Under the pieces are notes generated by a model. It searched no databases, was not told the origin of the DNA, and worked only from the letters and a program-made list of their open reading frames with translations. Of a DNA stretch of 64,000 bases, positions 7,402-17,372 are shown piece by piece (the stretch's first letter is position 1; each line of letters opens with the position of its first letter). Made by a program: the position numbers and the translations under genes. The stretch lies in NCBI GenBank assembly GCA_963774945.1, contig CAVZHA010000027.1:1302001-1366000 (forward strand), read 5' to 3'. This stretch comes from Trebonia sp963774945 (GTDB taxonomy: Bacteria > Actinomycetota > Actinomycetes > Streptosporangiales > Streptosporangiaceae).

Positions 7402-9382
7402 TCAGTCACGCCCGGACGTCGCTCCCAGCGAGAACGCGAACAGCGAGATCGCGGTGTAGTCGTCGGCCGGCTCGACCGACGGCCACGACAGCACGTTGTC
7501 CTCGTAGGCGGCCTTCGAGTTGTCGTAAGCGGAGAACGACCCGGCGGAGCACGCCTTCATCCCGCTCACGGTGCCGAGCCCGACGAAGTTGTCGGGGCTG
7601 CTCGGCCCGTCGGTGACCGCGCCGAGCTGGATGTCCCCGCGCCCGGTGAGCGAGCCCGCCAGGTTGGCGATCTCGCTCTGCATGCAGTGCGGGTACGTGG
7701 TTCCCGCGCCGACCACGAACGAGGATCCCCACGCGTTCGCGCCGAGGGCGAAGTTGAGCTGCTGCTGGGCGAACGCCTGGTAGCGGTCCGAGCCGCCGGC
7801 CTCGCCGGTAGAGCTCGTTGGTGACGTAGAGCCCGAACGCGTGCGGCGCCGCGTCGGCGTCCCCGAGGTCGGTGCCGAGCGCGAACGGGTCGCCCTTGGC
7901 CCACGTCTCGCCGACCTGGAGCTGCTTGGCCAGGTCGTTGACGAGCAGCCGCGGGTGCGATCGCGGGAGCCAGGCCGGACCGCGCGCATGGCCTGCAGCA
8001 GCTCCGACTCGGCGATCGCGCCGTTGTCGTAGAGGTTCAGCGTGTCCGAGCCGGCCGGGTGGCCCTGCGCGATGTACGCCCGCGCCCACGTCGCCGCGGT
8101 GGCGAGGTCGGCGCGCAGCTGCGCTCGCGGCACGCCGAGCCGCTCGTCGGCCAGCGCGATCTCGGTCGCGCCCCAGAGCATGTCGCTCTTCCACTCGGTG
8201 CCCGGGTAGTAGTCGTTCGGGTAGGCGGTCACGAGCTGCCCGACGTCGGTCGTCTTGGCGTCCGCGTAGACCGAGCGGGCCAGCGACAGGTCATGCCTGG
8301 CGTTGCTGCCCCGTGCGAGCTGCGCGCCGAGCGCGAAGTCGGCCGCGTACCGGCCGGCCAGGTCGGGGCTGACCTTCTGCCCGGGCGGGGCCGCCTCGAA
8401 CACCGGCCGGTACTTGACGTAGTAGGCGGTCGGGCCGGGGTTGCCGCCCTTGGCCACGTCGAGGAGGTCCTCCTGCTGCGGCAGGAACCAGAAGTTGTAG
8501 TCGCCCTGGATCGTGTTCGAGGCGTTGCCGTTGCCGATCCCGACCTGCATGTACAGCACCTTCTGGCTCCGGGTTCCACAGCTTGGTGATCCACTGCAGG
8601 CCGAACTCCGCCTCCGGCTTGAGCGTCGGGTACGGCGCCGGGTTGTCGCGCGCGGCGATCAGCATCAGCGCGTCGGCGTAGCTGGCGGTGTAGCCGAACT
8701 TCTCGTACCCGCCGCCGGCGTCGAACCAGCCGCCGGACACGTTGACCGGGCCGGCCACCTTCTTGAGCGTGCCGAGCAGGTTGTCGTTGTCGTCGAAGCT
8801 CGGGGTGGCGTAGACGTCCGCCTTCTCGTCGGTCAGGTTGGCGGGCTCCCGGCTCAGGACGCGTGCTCGACGTCCGCGCCGTCGCGTTCCGAGGTGAAGT
8901 AGCGGACCGCGTTGTCGACCAGCTTGCCGTAGAGCGCGGTCCCGTTGGCGATCGTGAAGGCCGGCGATACGGCGGCGCCGACGTGCACCTGGTAGGTGCC
9001 GCAGCGGTGCAGGCCGGAGAACGTCAGCAGGTAGACCGCCTGGTAGCCGGCGTTCCAGGGGCCGACGTCGTCGCGGGAGACGCCGCGGTAGACGACCTTG
9101 CCGTGGGCGTCGGTGACGGTGAACGGGACGCTGGCGACGCGGGCCGGGAGCATCACGTAGGCGGTCTTGGGCGCGGTCGGCTGGTAGCCGACCTGGTTGA
9201 GGCGGATCTCGGGGGCGGCGGGCTTTTTTGCGGTGGCCTTTGCGTGGCCTTTGTTGTGGCCTTGGTTGTGGCGGCTTGGCCGCGGCTGGTTGCGGGGATG
9301 CCAGGGCCGAGGAGGCGGCGGGCACCGCCAGCGTGGTGAGAGTCGTCAGTGCGGCAAGCGTGATTCCGACGCGGCGCATCAT
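7402..9382 (-). CDS. Secreted glycoside hydrolase family 9 protein with N-terminal CelD_N Ig-like domain (several frame breaks)
   Basis: A signal peptide (MMRRVGITLAALTTLTTLAVPAA) is followed by an Ig-like CelD_N domain (VTDAHGKVVYRGVSRDD...CGTYQVHVG). The GH9 barrel then follows: GGWFDAGGGYEKFGYTASYA, FLPQQEDLLDVA, TLNLYDNGAIAESEL, YPHCMQSEIANLAGSLTG and NVLSWPSVEPADDYT. GH9 enzymes cut beta-1,4-glucans, and some are exo-glucosaminidases. The catalytic DAGD motif reads DAGG here, so the usual base Asp is missing, while the late acid Glu (SVEP) is kept. Frame breaks lie near 9270-9300, 8860, 8565, 7975 and 7812. The joined product would have about 655 residues. Confidence 0.75.
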
Positions 9383-9401
9383 GTACTGCCTCCTTCTGTC
9401 T

Positions 9402-10655
9402 TCAGGCCCAGGACAGGAACTGCGCGTTCTCTGCGATCAGCCGGTCGGCCATCCGGCCGGCCAGGTCGTACTGCCCGACGAGCGGGTGCGCGAGCAGCGC
9501 CGCGGCGACGCGCGAGCGGCCGCCGCGCAGCGCGGCGTCGAGGGCGAGCTCCTCGTAGGCCGGACACGTGCGCGATCAGGCCGCGGAACAGCGGCGCGAT
9601 CGGCGCGACCGGCACCGGCGCCGGGCCGGCGGCGCTGACCGTGGCCGGCACCTCGATCACGGCGTCGTCGGCCAGGAACGGGAGCGTGCCGAAGTTGCGC
9701 ACGTTGACGACCTGTTCTTCGCCGCCGTCGCCGAACAGCGACGCGATCAGCGCGACGGCCGCCTCCGAGTAGAACGCCCCGCCGCGCTTGGACAGCAGCT
9801 CGGGCTTGGTGTCGAGGTCGGGGTCGGCGTAGAGCTCCATGAGTTCACGCTCGATCGCGGCCACCTCCGCCGCCCGGCTCGGCCGCTGCTTCTCCTCGCC
9901 GACCACCTCGTCGTGGACGTAGAAGTAGCGGAGGTAGTACGACGGCACGACCCCCAGATCGTGCAGCACCGACAGCGGCATCCCGGCGTGGTCGGCGATC
10001 TCCTCGCCGTGCGCGGTCAGCAGCTCCGGCAGCACTTCCTTGCCGTCGACCTGGACGCCGCGCAGCCAGGTGAGGTGGTTCAGGCCGGCGTGGTCGAGCG
10101 AGACCCGCGCGGGGTCGGTGCCGAGCACCGACGCGAAGTACCGCTGCAGCCCGATCGCGACGTTGCACAGCCCGACCGCCCGGTGGCCGGCGTCGAGCAG
10201 GGCGCGGGTCACGATGCCGACCGGGTTGGTGAAGTCGACGATCCACGCGCCCGGCAGCGCCCGGCGGCGGGCCTGCTCGGCGATGTCGAGGACCAGCGGC
10301 ACCGTCCGCAGCGCCTTGGCCAGGCCGCCCGCCCCGGTCGTCTCCTGCCCGACGCAGTCGTAGTCGAGCGGCCAGGTCTCGTCCCGGTTGCGCGCCGCCT
10401 GGCCGCCGACCCGCAGCTGGATCAGCACCGCGGCGGCGCCGTCGAGGCGCGTCGTCCAGGCTGTCGGTCCAGCGGACGACGGCCGGGTGCCCGTGCTTGC
10501 GCATGATCCGCGCCGAGACCGGGCCGACCGCGGCCAGCCGCGTCTGCGTCGGGGTCGACCAGGACCAGCTCGGTCACCCAGGGGGCGAGCCGGCCGAGCC
10601 CGTCGGCCAGCTCCGGCGTGTAGGTCGAGCCGCCGCCAACTACCGTGATCTTCAT
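9402..10655 (-). CDS. Glycoside hydrolase family 4, 6-phospho-beta-glucosidase-like (frame breaks)
   Basis: The start MKITVVGGGSTYTPEL is the NAD-binding signature of GH4. The body has DFTNPVGIVT, GLCNVAIGLQR (metal-binding Cys) and LDHAGLNHLTW (catalytic His region), then FYVHDEVVGEEKQRPSRAAEV. GH4 enzymes hydrolyse phospho- or plain glycosides by an NAD+/Mn2+ redox mechanism in the cytoplasm. Breaks lie near 10500-10560 and 9565; joined, about 417 residues ending near AQFLSWA. The start ATG overlaps the last bases of the preceding ABC ATPase gene, and the GH9 gene begins 20 bases after its stop. Confidence 0.75.
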
Positions 10656-11675
10656 GAGTGAAGGCCTTCACTTCCGCACCGGACTGAGCGACATGGCAGG
10701 CGACCTCGCGGCCGGCGGCGCAGCGTCAGCTCCGGGGTCACGTCGTCCCGCATTTATCGATGGCGATCGGGCACCGGAACCGGAACCGGCAGCCGGGGGT
10801 CGGGTCGATCACCTTCGGCGGCTCGCCGTTGTCGGTCTCGGCGTCCACCGCCAGCGGCGCCCGCGGGTCGGGCACGGCGGACACCAGCAGCTGGGTGTAG
10901 GGGTGGCGCGGATCCGCCAGCACCTCCTCGATCGGCCCGGACTCGGCGATCTGGCCCGCGTACATGACGATCAGCCGGTCGGCCACGTAGCGGGCGCTGG
11001 CGATGTCGTGGGTGATGTAGAGGATCGACACGCCCATCGTGTCGCGCAGCGTCGCCATCAGGTTGAGCAGGCCGATCCTGATCGACACGTCGAGCATCGA
11101 CACCGGCTCGTCGGCCAGGATCAGCCGCGCGCGGCCGGCCAGCGCCTGGGCGAAGCCGACCCGCTGCCGCTGGCCGCCGCTGAGCTCGTGCGGGTACCGC
11201 TCGAGCATGTCGGCCGCCCAGCCCGACCACCTCGAACACCCGGGCGGCCTCGGCCTGGCGCTCCGTGGCCGACAGCTCCGGGCGGTGCAGCTTGAGGCTG
11301 CGGAGCACGCCGTGCGAGACCCGGAAGACCGGGTTGATCGAGGCGAACGGGTCCTGGAAGACCATCGGCACCTCGCTGGCGTAGCGCAGCCGCGCCCGCC
11401 GCGAGCGCATCGCCGACAGCGGCGTGCCCGAGTCCTCCTCGCCCTGGGAGAAGTAGATCTCGCCCGCTGGTCGGCCGGTACACCCGGGCCAGCAGCCGGG
11501 CGATGGTCGACTTGCCGCTGCCGCTCTCCCCCGCCAGGGCGACGATCTCACGCTGGCCGATCTGGAAGTTGACGTCGTCGACGGCGTGCAGGGTCCGCTT
11601 GGACAGCGCCCCGCCGATCTTGAAATGCCTGCTCAGGTGCTCGGCCCGCAGCAGCGGCGTGGTTGGCGTGGTCAT
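10656..11675 (-). CDS. Peptide/oligosaccharide ABC transporter ATPase, DppF/OppF type (frame breaks)
   Basis: MTTPTTPLLRAEHLSRHFKIGG begins a DppF-like ATPase. GESGSGKST is the Walker A motif, LSGGQRQRV the ABC signature and LILADEP Walker B; ITHDIASARYVADRLIVMYAG and the C-terminal oligopeptide domain (PGCRFRFRCPIAIDKC) follow. Breaks lie near 11470 and 11215, and a third after DKCG near 10740 is likely because the protein lacks its usual tail. A strong ribosome-binding site (GGAGG, AAAGGAG) precedes ATG 11675. The exact C-terminal end is uncertain. Confidence 0.75.
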
Positions 11676-12653
11676 GGGCCACGCTCCTTTCCTCCGTGTG
11701 ATCCTCCGTGTAGCGCAGGCACCGCACCAGCGTCCCTTCCTCGTCGGTGAGCTCGGGGGCGACCTGCGCGCACTTGTCGAAGGCGACCGGGCAGCGCAGG
11801 TGGAACCGGCAGCCGGCCGGGATGACCGACAGGTCGGGCGGGCTGCCGGGGATGCCCTTGAGCGGGACCCGGGGGCCGCGGATCGAGGGGAAGGCCTCGA
11901 GCAGGCCGCGGGTATACGGGTGCAGCGGGCTCGTCGAAGACCCGCGCGGGTCGCGCCGAGCTCGGCCACCTGGCCCGCGTACATCACCATCAGCCGGTCG
12001 GAGAAGTGGCTGACCAGCGACATGTCGTGGGTGACGAAGACGATCGCGAACCCGAGTTGCCGCTGCAGCTCCTTGATCTGCACCATCAGCGAGCGCTGGG
12101 CGACCACGTCGAGCGCGGAGGTGGGCTCGTCCATGATCACCAGATCGGGGGTGAACAGCAGCGCCATCGCGATCATCGCGCGCTGCCGCATGCCGCCCGA
12201 CAGCTGATGCGGGTAGCTGCGCAGGTGCGCCTGGTCGATGCCGACCATCCGCAGCACCTCGGCCGACCGGGCGCCGATCTCGTCCCGCGACGTCGTCCCG
12301 TGCGCCCGCATCGCGTCCCTGAACTGCGCGCCGATCGACTTGACGGGGTTGAGCGCGTTCATCGCGCTCTGCATGACGACCGACAGGTCCCGCCAGCGGA
12401 CCGCCGACAGCTGGCCGTCGGTCAGCCCCACCAGGTTGCTGCCCTTGAACGTGACGCTGCCGGCCGCGATCCGGGCCGGCGGCGCCAGCAGCTGGGCGAT
12501 GGCGAACAGCAGGGTGGACTTCCCGCAGCCGGACTCGCCGACGATGCCGAGGAACTCGCCCCGGTCGAGGGTGAAGGACACGTTGTCGACCGCCCGGACG
12601 TCGGCCCGGTCGAGGACGTAGTCGACGGACAGCCCGCTGACCTCAAGCAGCAT
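11676..12653 (-). CDS. Peptide/oligosaccharide ABC transporter ATPase, DppD/OppD type (frame break)
   Basis: The first 230 residues are clean: LGIVGESGCGKST (Walker A), YPHQLSGGMRQRAMIAMAL (signature), LVIMDEPTSALD (Walker B) and FVTHDMSLV (switch His). A break near 11940 shifts the C-terminal zone (PGSPPDLSVIPAGCRFHLRCPVAFDKC) into another frame. Its start overlaps the end of the permease gene by 11 bases, and its end runs up to the next ATPase start, so translation is probably coupled. With its partner it energises import through the two permeases. Confidence 0.8.
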
Positions 12654-13617
12654 GGCGCTCCCCTTGTTCGACCGGTGGCGGTTGGACCGGCCGCTGTTTG
12701 ACCGGACGCTGTTTGAGCGAACGTCGTCTGACCGGGCGCAGGGCCGGGTTGCCGATCTCGTCGAAGGCGTAGTTGAGCAGGGCGAAGGCGGCGCCGAGGG
12801 CGGCGATGCAGGCGCCCGGGGCCAGCGCCCACATCGCCTGGCCGGTCTGCAGGGCGGCGTTGTTCTGCGCCCAGTAGAGCATCGTCCCCCAGCTCACCGT
12901 GTTCGGGTCGCCGAGCCCGATGAACTGCAGGCTGGAGGCGAACAGCACCGCGTAGAGGGCGTTGGTGAGGAAGCTGGCCACGATCAGCGAGGTCATCGTG
13001 GGGATGACCTCGACCACGATGATGTAGATCTTCCGCTCACCGCGGACCCGGGCCGCCTCAAGGAAGTCCCGGCTGCGCAGCGTGAGCGCCTGCGCCCGGA
13101 GCTGCCGGGCGGTGTAGGACCAGCTGGTGGCGGTGATGACGACGATCAGCACCAGCGTGCCGCCGCCGTGCGCGTAGCCCGCGATGACGATCAGCAGCGG
13201 GAACAGCGGGATGACGAGCAGCACGTCGGTGACGACGCTGAGCGAGCCGTCCCACAGTCCGCCGAGGTAGGCGGCGGCGATGCCGACCAGCACCGCGATC
13301 GCGGTCGCGGCCAGCCCGACGACGAACGCGATCTCCAGGACGTTCCTGGTGCCCCACACCAGCTGCGCCCACATGTCCTGCCCGTAGGCGGTGGTGCCGA
13401 GCAGGTGAGCGGACGACAGGCCCAGGTGCGGCCGGTAGGCGTCCAGGCTCGGGTTGTCGTGCGCGATCAGGCCGGGGAACAGCGCGACGAGGATGAAGAT
13501 GCCGAGCAGGATGGCGCCCGCGGTCGCCTTGCGGTTCGACCGCACCGCGCGGCCGATCCGGTTCAGCGCCTGGCTGCTCGGCAGCCGCCGGTTCTCTACC
13601 GTTGCCTGGAGGGCCAT
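12643..13617 (-). CDS. ABC transporter permease, DppC/OppC type
   Basis: This is an intact protein of 324 residues. It has an N-terminal OppC leader with one membrane segment (ATAGAILLGIFILVALFPG), HLLGTTAYGQDMWAQLVWGTR, and the EAA loop DFLEAARVRGERKIYIIVVEVIP that contacts the ATPase. About six membrane segments are visible. The C-terminal tail is unusual: it is built from a degenerate five-residue repeat (LKQRPVKQRPVQPPPV) that comes from a 15-bp tandem array. It lies 2 bases after the other permease gene. Confidence 0.9.
   Translation of the reverse strand: MALQATVENRRLPSSQALNRIGRAVRSNRKATAGAILLGIFILVALFPGLIAHDNPSLDAYRPHLGLSSAHLLGTTAYGQDMWAQLVWGTRNVLEIAFVVGLAATAIAVLVGIAAAYLGGLWDGSLSVVTDVLLVIPLFPLLIVIAGYAHGGGTLVLIVVITATSWSYTARQLRAQALTLRSRDFLEAARVRGERKIYIIVVEVIPTMTSLIVASFLTNALYAVLFASSLQFIGLGDPNTVSWGTMLYWAQNNAALQTGQAMWALAPGACIAALGAAFALLNYAFDEIGNPALRPVRRRSLKQRPVKQRPVQPPPVEQGERHAA
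12664..12738. repeat. 15-bp-period tandem repeat, five degenerate units, inside a gene's 3' end
   Basis: The core GACCGG recurs at 12670, 12685, 12700 and 12730, with the variant GAGCGA at 12715, exactly every 15 bases. The array encodes the KQRPV-like tail of the permease. Two other arrays with the same 15-bp unit length lie behind genes at 18555 and 22346. Confidence 0.65.
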
Positions 13618-13618
13618 G

Positions 13619-14606
13619 TCACCTCGCCTCCCTGGTGCGCGGGTCGAGCAGCGCGGTCGCGAGGTCGGCGATCAGGATCGCCACCAGCACCGCGACCGTG
13701 ATGAGGAGGAACAGCGCCTGCATCAGCGGGTAGTCCTCTCCCTGGACCGCCTGGAGCAGCATGAACCCGACGCCGGGGTAGTTGAAGACGTACTCGATCA
13801 AGATGGCGCCGCTGACCACGAACCCGAGCGACATCGCGAAGCCGGTCAGGTTCGGCAGGATCGCGTTCCGGGCGGCGTAGTCGAGCATGACCCGCCAGCC
13901 GGGCAGGCCCTTAGCGCGGGCCATCCGCACGTAGTCCTCCGCCAGCGTCGTGATCATCGTGTTGCGCATGGTCAGGATCCAGGTGCCGATCGTGGTGATC
14001 AGCAGCGAGAGCGCGGGCAGGAGGGCGTGATTGAGCACGTCCTCGATGAACGTGCAGGTTCAGTCCCGGGGTGTCGGTCGCCACGTAGTAGCCGTCCACG
14101 TAGGGCAGCCAGTGCAGGTTGATGCCGAAGACAAGCACCAGCACCATGCCGACCCAGAAGTAGGGCACGGCCGAGGCGATCACGAACACCGGCGGCAGCA
14201 GGCTGTCCAGCCGCCCGCCCCGGCGCCAGGCGGCGACGATGCCGAGCCCGGTGCCGAGGACGAACGCAAGCACGGTGGTGACCCCGACCAGGCCCAGCGT
14301 CCACCAGATCGCCCCGCCGATCACCGAGTCGACCGACGCCGGGTAGAAGTCGACCGACGTCCCGAAGTTCCCGGTCACGATCTGGTGCAGGTAGTCGACG
14401 TACTGAACCGGCAGGCTCTTGTGGGTGTTAACCCCGAAGAGGATCTCAAGCGCGTTCAGCGACTGCGGGGTGAGGTTGCCGTGGAACTTGCCCAGCATGG
14501 CCAGCGCCGGGTTCCCCGGCATCAACCGCGGCAGCAGGAAGTTGAATGTCAGCGCCGCCCAGAGCGTGAGGACAAAGAACCCCAGGCGGCGCAGCACGTA
14601 TCTCAT
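13619..14606 (-). CDS. ABC transporter permease, DppB/OppB type (frame break)
   Basis: MRYVLRRLGFFVLTLWAALTFNF and LPRLMPGNPA are the standard DppB start. The EAA loop is EDYVRMARAKGLPGWRVMLDYAARNAILP. The two parts, 14606-14060 and about 14045-13619, are in different frames, joined near GLNLH and DVLNHALLPALSLL; a one-base indel explains this. Joined length is about 328 residues with six membrane segments. It starts 17 bases behind the binding-protein gene. Confidence 0.85.
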
Positions 14607-14622
14607 CTATGCGGATCCAGGC

Positions 14623-16305
14623 CTACTTGGGCTGCAGGTGCAGCAGCACCTGCTCCATGTCCGGGTACGCGTACGCGGACGGCTGGGCGTAGGGGTCGGA
14701 GGGAGTCGGCCACCCGCTGAACGACGCGGTGTCGTACTGGTACCAGTCGACCGCCTCGACCACCGGGATGATCGGCACGTCGCTGACCATGACCTGCTGG
14801 ATCTGGTTCATGATCGACTGCTGGGTCGCGGCCGACGTGGTGTTGGCGTAGGAGTTGAGCAGGGCCTCGGTGGTCGGGCTGTTGTAGCGCTCGTAGTTGG
14901 TGGCGGCCACCTTGCCGATGGGGGCGGTGTCGGCCGAGTTCAGCCAGTTGTTGAGCTCGTAGTACGGGCTCGGGCCGAACGTCTGCTGGTCGTAGAAGGC
15001 GAGCTGGTACTTGCCGTAGTACAGGTCGGCGTCGAAGTCAGTGTTGGTCAGGTTGTCCGGGGTCACGATGATGCCGACGGCCTTCAGGTCCTGGGCGATG
15101 ACCTGCATGTCCGCGACCCAGTCGGAGTAGTCGCCGATGTTGATGACCGTGAACGAGAGCGACTGGCCCTTGGCGTTGGTCATGACGCCGGCCGAGTTCA
15201 GTTTGTAGCCGGCCTGCTCGAGCAGCGACTTGGCCTTGGCCGGGTCGTAGGAGTTGCCGATCTGGGCGACCAGCGAGCTGTCCTCGGTGCTCGAGAACGT
15301 CGGGGTGACGATGCCGGTCTGGTTGGCCGGGGGCTCGTAGCCGGACTCGCCGAGGGAGGAGACCTGCGACCGGTTGATCGCGTACGAGATCGCCTGGCGG
15401 ACCTTCACGTTGCTCAGCAGCGGGTTGGTCAGGTTGGGCACGATCGACACGTTCACGGTCGGCGGGAACCAGTAGTGGAAGTCCGGGCTCTTGGCCGTGT
15501 AGAACGACGTGATGCTCGGGATGTACTGCGCGCCCCACTGGGCCTGGCCGGTGGCGAGCTCGTCGTTGGCGGTGTTGTTGCTCGTGAACGCCGGGTACTC
15601 GATCTTCTTGACCTTCGGTTCACCCTTCTGCCAGTAGTTCGGGTTGGCGGTGTAGGTGATGTTGGCCGAGGCGCACGGGTTCACCTCGTAGGGACCGGTA
15701 CCCACCGGGTTCTTGTCGGGGTAGGCGACCGGGTTGGCGATCTTCGACCAGATGGCCTGGGACACGATCGGCACCTGGTCGGCGATGTAGTAGAACCACG
15801 GCACCGCCGCGGCGCTGAAGTCCATCGTGACCTGGTCGCCGGTCGCGGTGACGCTGGACAGGACCGACCAGACGCCGGGCAGGTCGAGGGCCGGGTACTT
15901 CTTGAGCAGGTTGAAGGTGTAGGCGACGTCGTTGGCGGTGAGCGGGGTGCCGTTGCTGAACTTGACGCCCGAGCGGATCGTGAACGTTAGCGACTTGTCG
16001 CCCGGACCCCAGCTGTAGGCGGACGCGAGCATGGGGGTGACCTTGCCGTCCTGGAGCGGGTTGACGTAGTCCAGGGTCTCGTACACGAGGCCGACCGACA
16101 ACAGCGTGTCGGACCCGTTGAACGGGCTGAAGTCACAGGTCCAGAGCGCGCCGTTCTCATTGGAGATGGTCAGCGTGGCGGTCTTGGCGGCTGACCCGCC
16201 GCCTGAGCCGCCCGCGCCCGAGCCCGCGCCCGCCGAGCAGGCGGCCAGCGCCCCCGCGAGCGTTACCGCGGCGAGCATCGCCCCTGCCTTGATGAGTCGT
16301 CTCAT
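14623..16305 (-). CDS. ABC transporter substrate-binding lipoprotein, SBP_bac_5 family
   Basis: This is an intact protein of 560 residues. The lipoprotein signal ends at the lipobox LAAC (residues 19-22), followed by a Ser/Gly-rich linker. Family 5 features include LTFTIRSGVKFSNGTPLTANDVAYTF, NPVGTGPYEV and VKVRQAISYAINR. These proteins bind peptides or oligosaccharides such as cello-, xylo- or chito-oligomers outside the membrane. The neighbouring glycosidases and sugar kinases point to an oligosaccharide here. Its ATG overlaps the stop of the ROK kinase as ATGA, so the two are translationally coupled. Confidence 0.9.
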   Translation of the reverse strand: MRRLIKAGAMLAAVTLAGALAACSAGAGSGAGGSGGGSAAKTATLTISNENGALWTCDFSPFNGSDTLLSVGLVYETLDYVNPLQDGKVTPMLASAYSWGPGDKSLTFTIRSGVKFSNGTPLTANDVAYTFNLLKKYPALDLPGVWSVLSSVTATGDQVTMDFSAAAVPWFYYIADQVPIVSQAIWSKIANPVAYPDKNPVGTGPYEVNPCASANITYTANPNYWQKGEPKVKKIEYPAFTSNNTANDELATGQAQWGAQYIPSITSFYTAKSPDFHYWFPPTVNVSIVPNLTNPLLSNVKVRQAISYAINRSQVSSLGESGYEPPANQTGIVTPTFSSTEDSSLVAQIGNSYDPAKAKSLLEQAGYKLNSAGVMTNAKGQSLSFTVINIGDYSDWVADMQVIAQDLKAVGIIVTPDNLTNTDFDADLYYGKYQLAFYDQQTFGPSPYYELNNWLNSADTAPIGKVAATNYERYNSPTTEALLNSYANTTSAATQQSIMNQIQQVMVSDVPIIPVVEAVDWYQYDTASFSGWPTPSDPYAQPSAYAYPDMEQVLLHLQPK

Positions 16306-17279
16306 AGCGTTAGTCCTTCGCGTGTGTGCATGTTGTGCGTGACACCGTCGTCCGCCTGAGCTGCTTCAATTGCGTCCACGGCTAGTGCGAGCGCCCCCAT
16401 CAGAGGCGCGTCGAAGGGGAAGTCGGCCAGTACCAGCGCGGGCCGGTAGGGGGCGGCCGAGTTAAGGGCCGCGTCGAGCTGCGGCCGGATCCGGTCCCAG
16501 GATCTGGTCATGCCGCCGCCGACGGCGATCCTGACGGGGTCGATGGTGATGGCGAGGTTCACCACGTGGAAGGCGAGTTCGGTGATGAAGTGGTCCGCCA
16601 CGGCCGCGAGCGGGTCGCCTTCTTCGGCCGCGAACGCCTCGGCGGCGGGCCGCCCGGCCAGCCTGGTCAGCGCCCGGCCGCTCACCGCTTCTTCCAGCGG
16701 CAGGTAGCCGGCGTAGCCGACGTCGGACAGCCGCCGGAGGTTGTAGCCGATCTCGCCGGCCGCGCCGTTCGCGCCCGTCAAGACCCGGCCGCCGGCCACG
16801 ATCGCCGCCGCCAGCCCGGTGCCGAGGTTCAGGTACACCCCGGGGTCGACGCCGGCCAGCGCGCCCCAGCGCGCCTCGGCCAGGGCGGCCGCCTTGACGT
16901 CGGTCGCCATCGTGACCGGAGTCCCTTCGAACGCCGCCCGCAGGTCGCGCCCCATCGCCAGGTCCTCCCAGCCGTCGATGGCGGGGGCCAGCGCCACGCT
17001 GTCTTCTGACGGGATGCCGAAGGTGGAGACGCCCACGCCGGCCAGCGGCCGGTCGATCGCGGTCTCCGCGAGGAGGGCTTTGGCGGCGCGCACGCCACGG
17101 TCGAAGGCGGCTCGGGCCCCGCTGTCGGGCTCGGCGTCGATGACGCGCGTCGCCAGCCGTCGGCCGGACAGGTCGCAGACCGCGGTCGCGATCTTGGTGC
17201 CGCCGTAGTCGATGCCGAGCACGACCGGAGGCGGCGAGGAGGTCTCGCTAGGCTGTGACCTCATTGGGAGCAAGTCCAT
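16302..17279 (-). CDS. ROK-family sugar kinase
   Basis: The protein has 325 residues. GIDYGGTKIATAVCD (about residues 22-36) is the ATP-binding loop, LNLGTGLAAAIVAGG the second phosphate loop and AGEIGY the sugar-contact region. The zinc-binding CxCGxxGCxE segment common in ROK proteins is not present. The likely role is phosphorylation of the monosaccharide released from the imported oligomer, with glucose, glucosamine or N-acetylglucosamine as candidates. It is the first gene of the minus-strand operon. ATG 17264 (MRSQPSE) is an alternative start. Confidence 0.85.
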   Translation of the reverse strand: MDLLPMRSQPSETSSPPPVVLGIDYGGTKIATAVCDLSGRRLATRVIDAEPDSGARAAFDRGVRAAKALLAETAIDRPLAGVGVSTFGIPSEDSVALAPAIDGWEDLAMGRDLRAAFEGTPVTMATDVKAAALAEARWGALAGVDPGVYLNLGTGLAAAIVAGGRVLTGANGAAGEIGYNLRRLSDVGYAGYLPLEEAVSGRALTRLAGRPAAEAFAAEEGDPLAAVADHFITELAFHVVNLAITIDPVRIAVGGGMTRSWDRIRPQLDAALNSAAPYRPALVLADFPFDAPLMGALALAVDAIEAAQADDGVTHNMHTREGLTL

Positions 17280-17302
17280 GTATATCTACCATTTCGCAGG
17301 TT

Positions 17303-17321
17303 GTTAGGATAGTAACCTAAC
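17303..17321. promoter_or_regulatory. Palindromic operator candidate 1 between ROK kinase and ROK repressor genes
   Basis: GTTAGGATAGTAACCTAAC has perfect 6-bp arms around a 7-base centre. It lies 24 bases before the kinase start. ROK repressors bind AT-rich-centred dyads of this type, so it probably controls the transport operon. Confidence 0.55.
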
Positions 17322-17341
17322 TAACCCGAGACGCAAGATCG

Positions 17342-17356
17342 TGACGGTTACCGTCA
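17342..17356. promoter_or_regulatory. Palindromic operator candidate 2 before the ROK repressor gene
   Basis: TGACGGTTACCGTCA has perfect 7-bp arms around one T. It ends 16 bases before the repressor start, just ahead of GGAGG at 17363-17367. It shares no core with candidate 1, so it may be bound by a different regulator, or it may be an RNA hairpin near the ribosome-binding site. Confidence 0.45.
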
Positions 17357-17372
17357 TGTAACGGAGGCGACT

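Noticed and set aside
14419..15990. Plus-strand open frame of 523 codons
   Set aside because: It is the complement of the SBP_bac_5 gene; its sequence is a valine/arginine-rich shadow without motifs.
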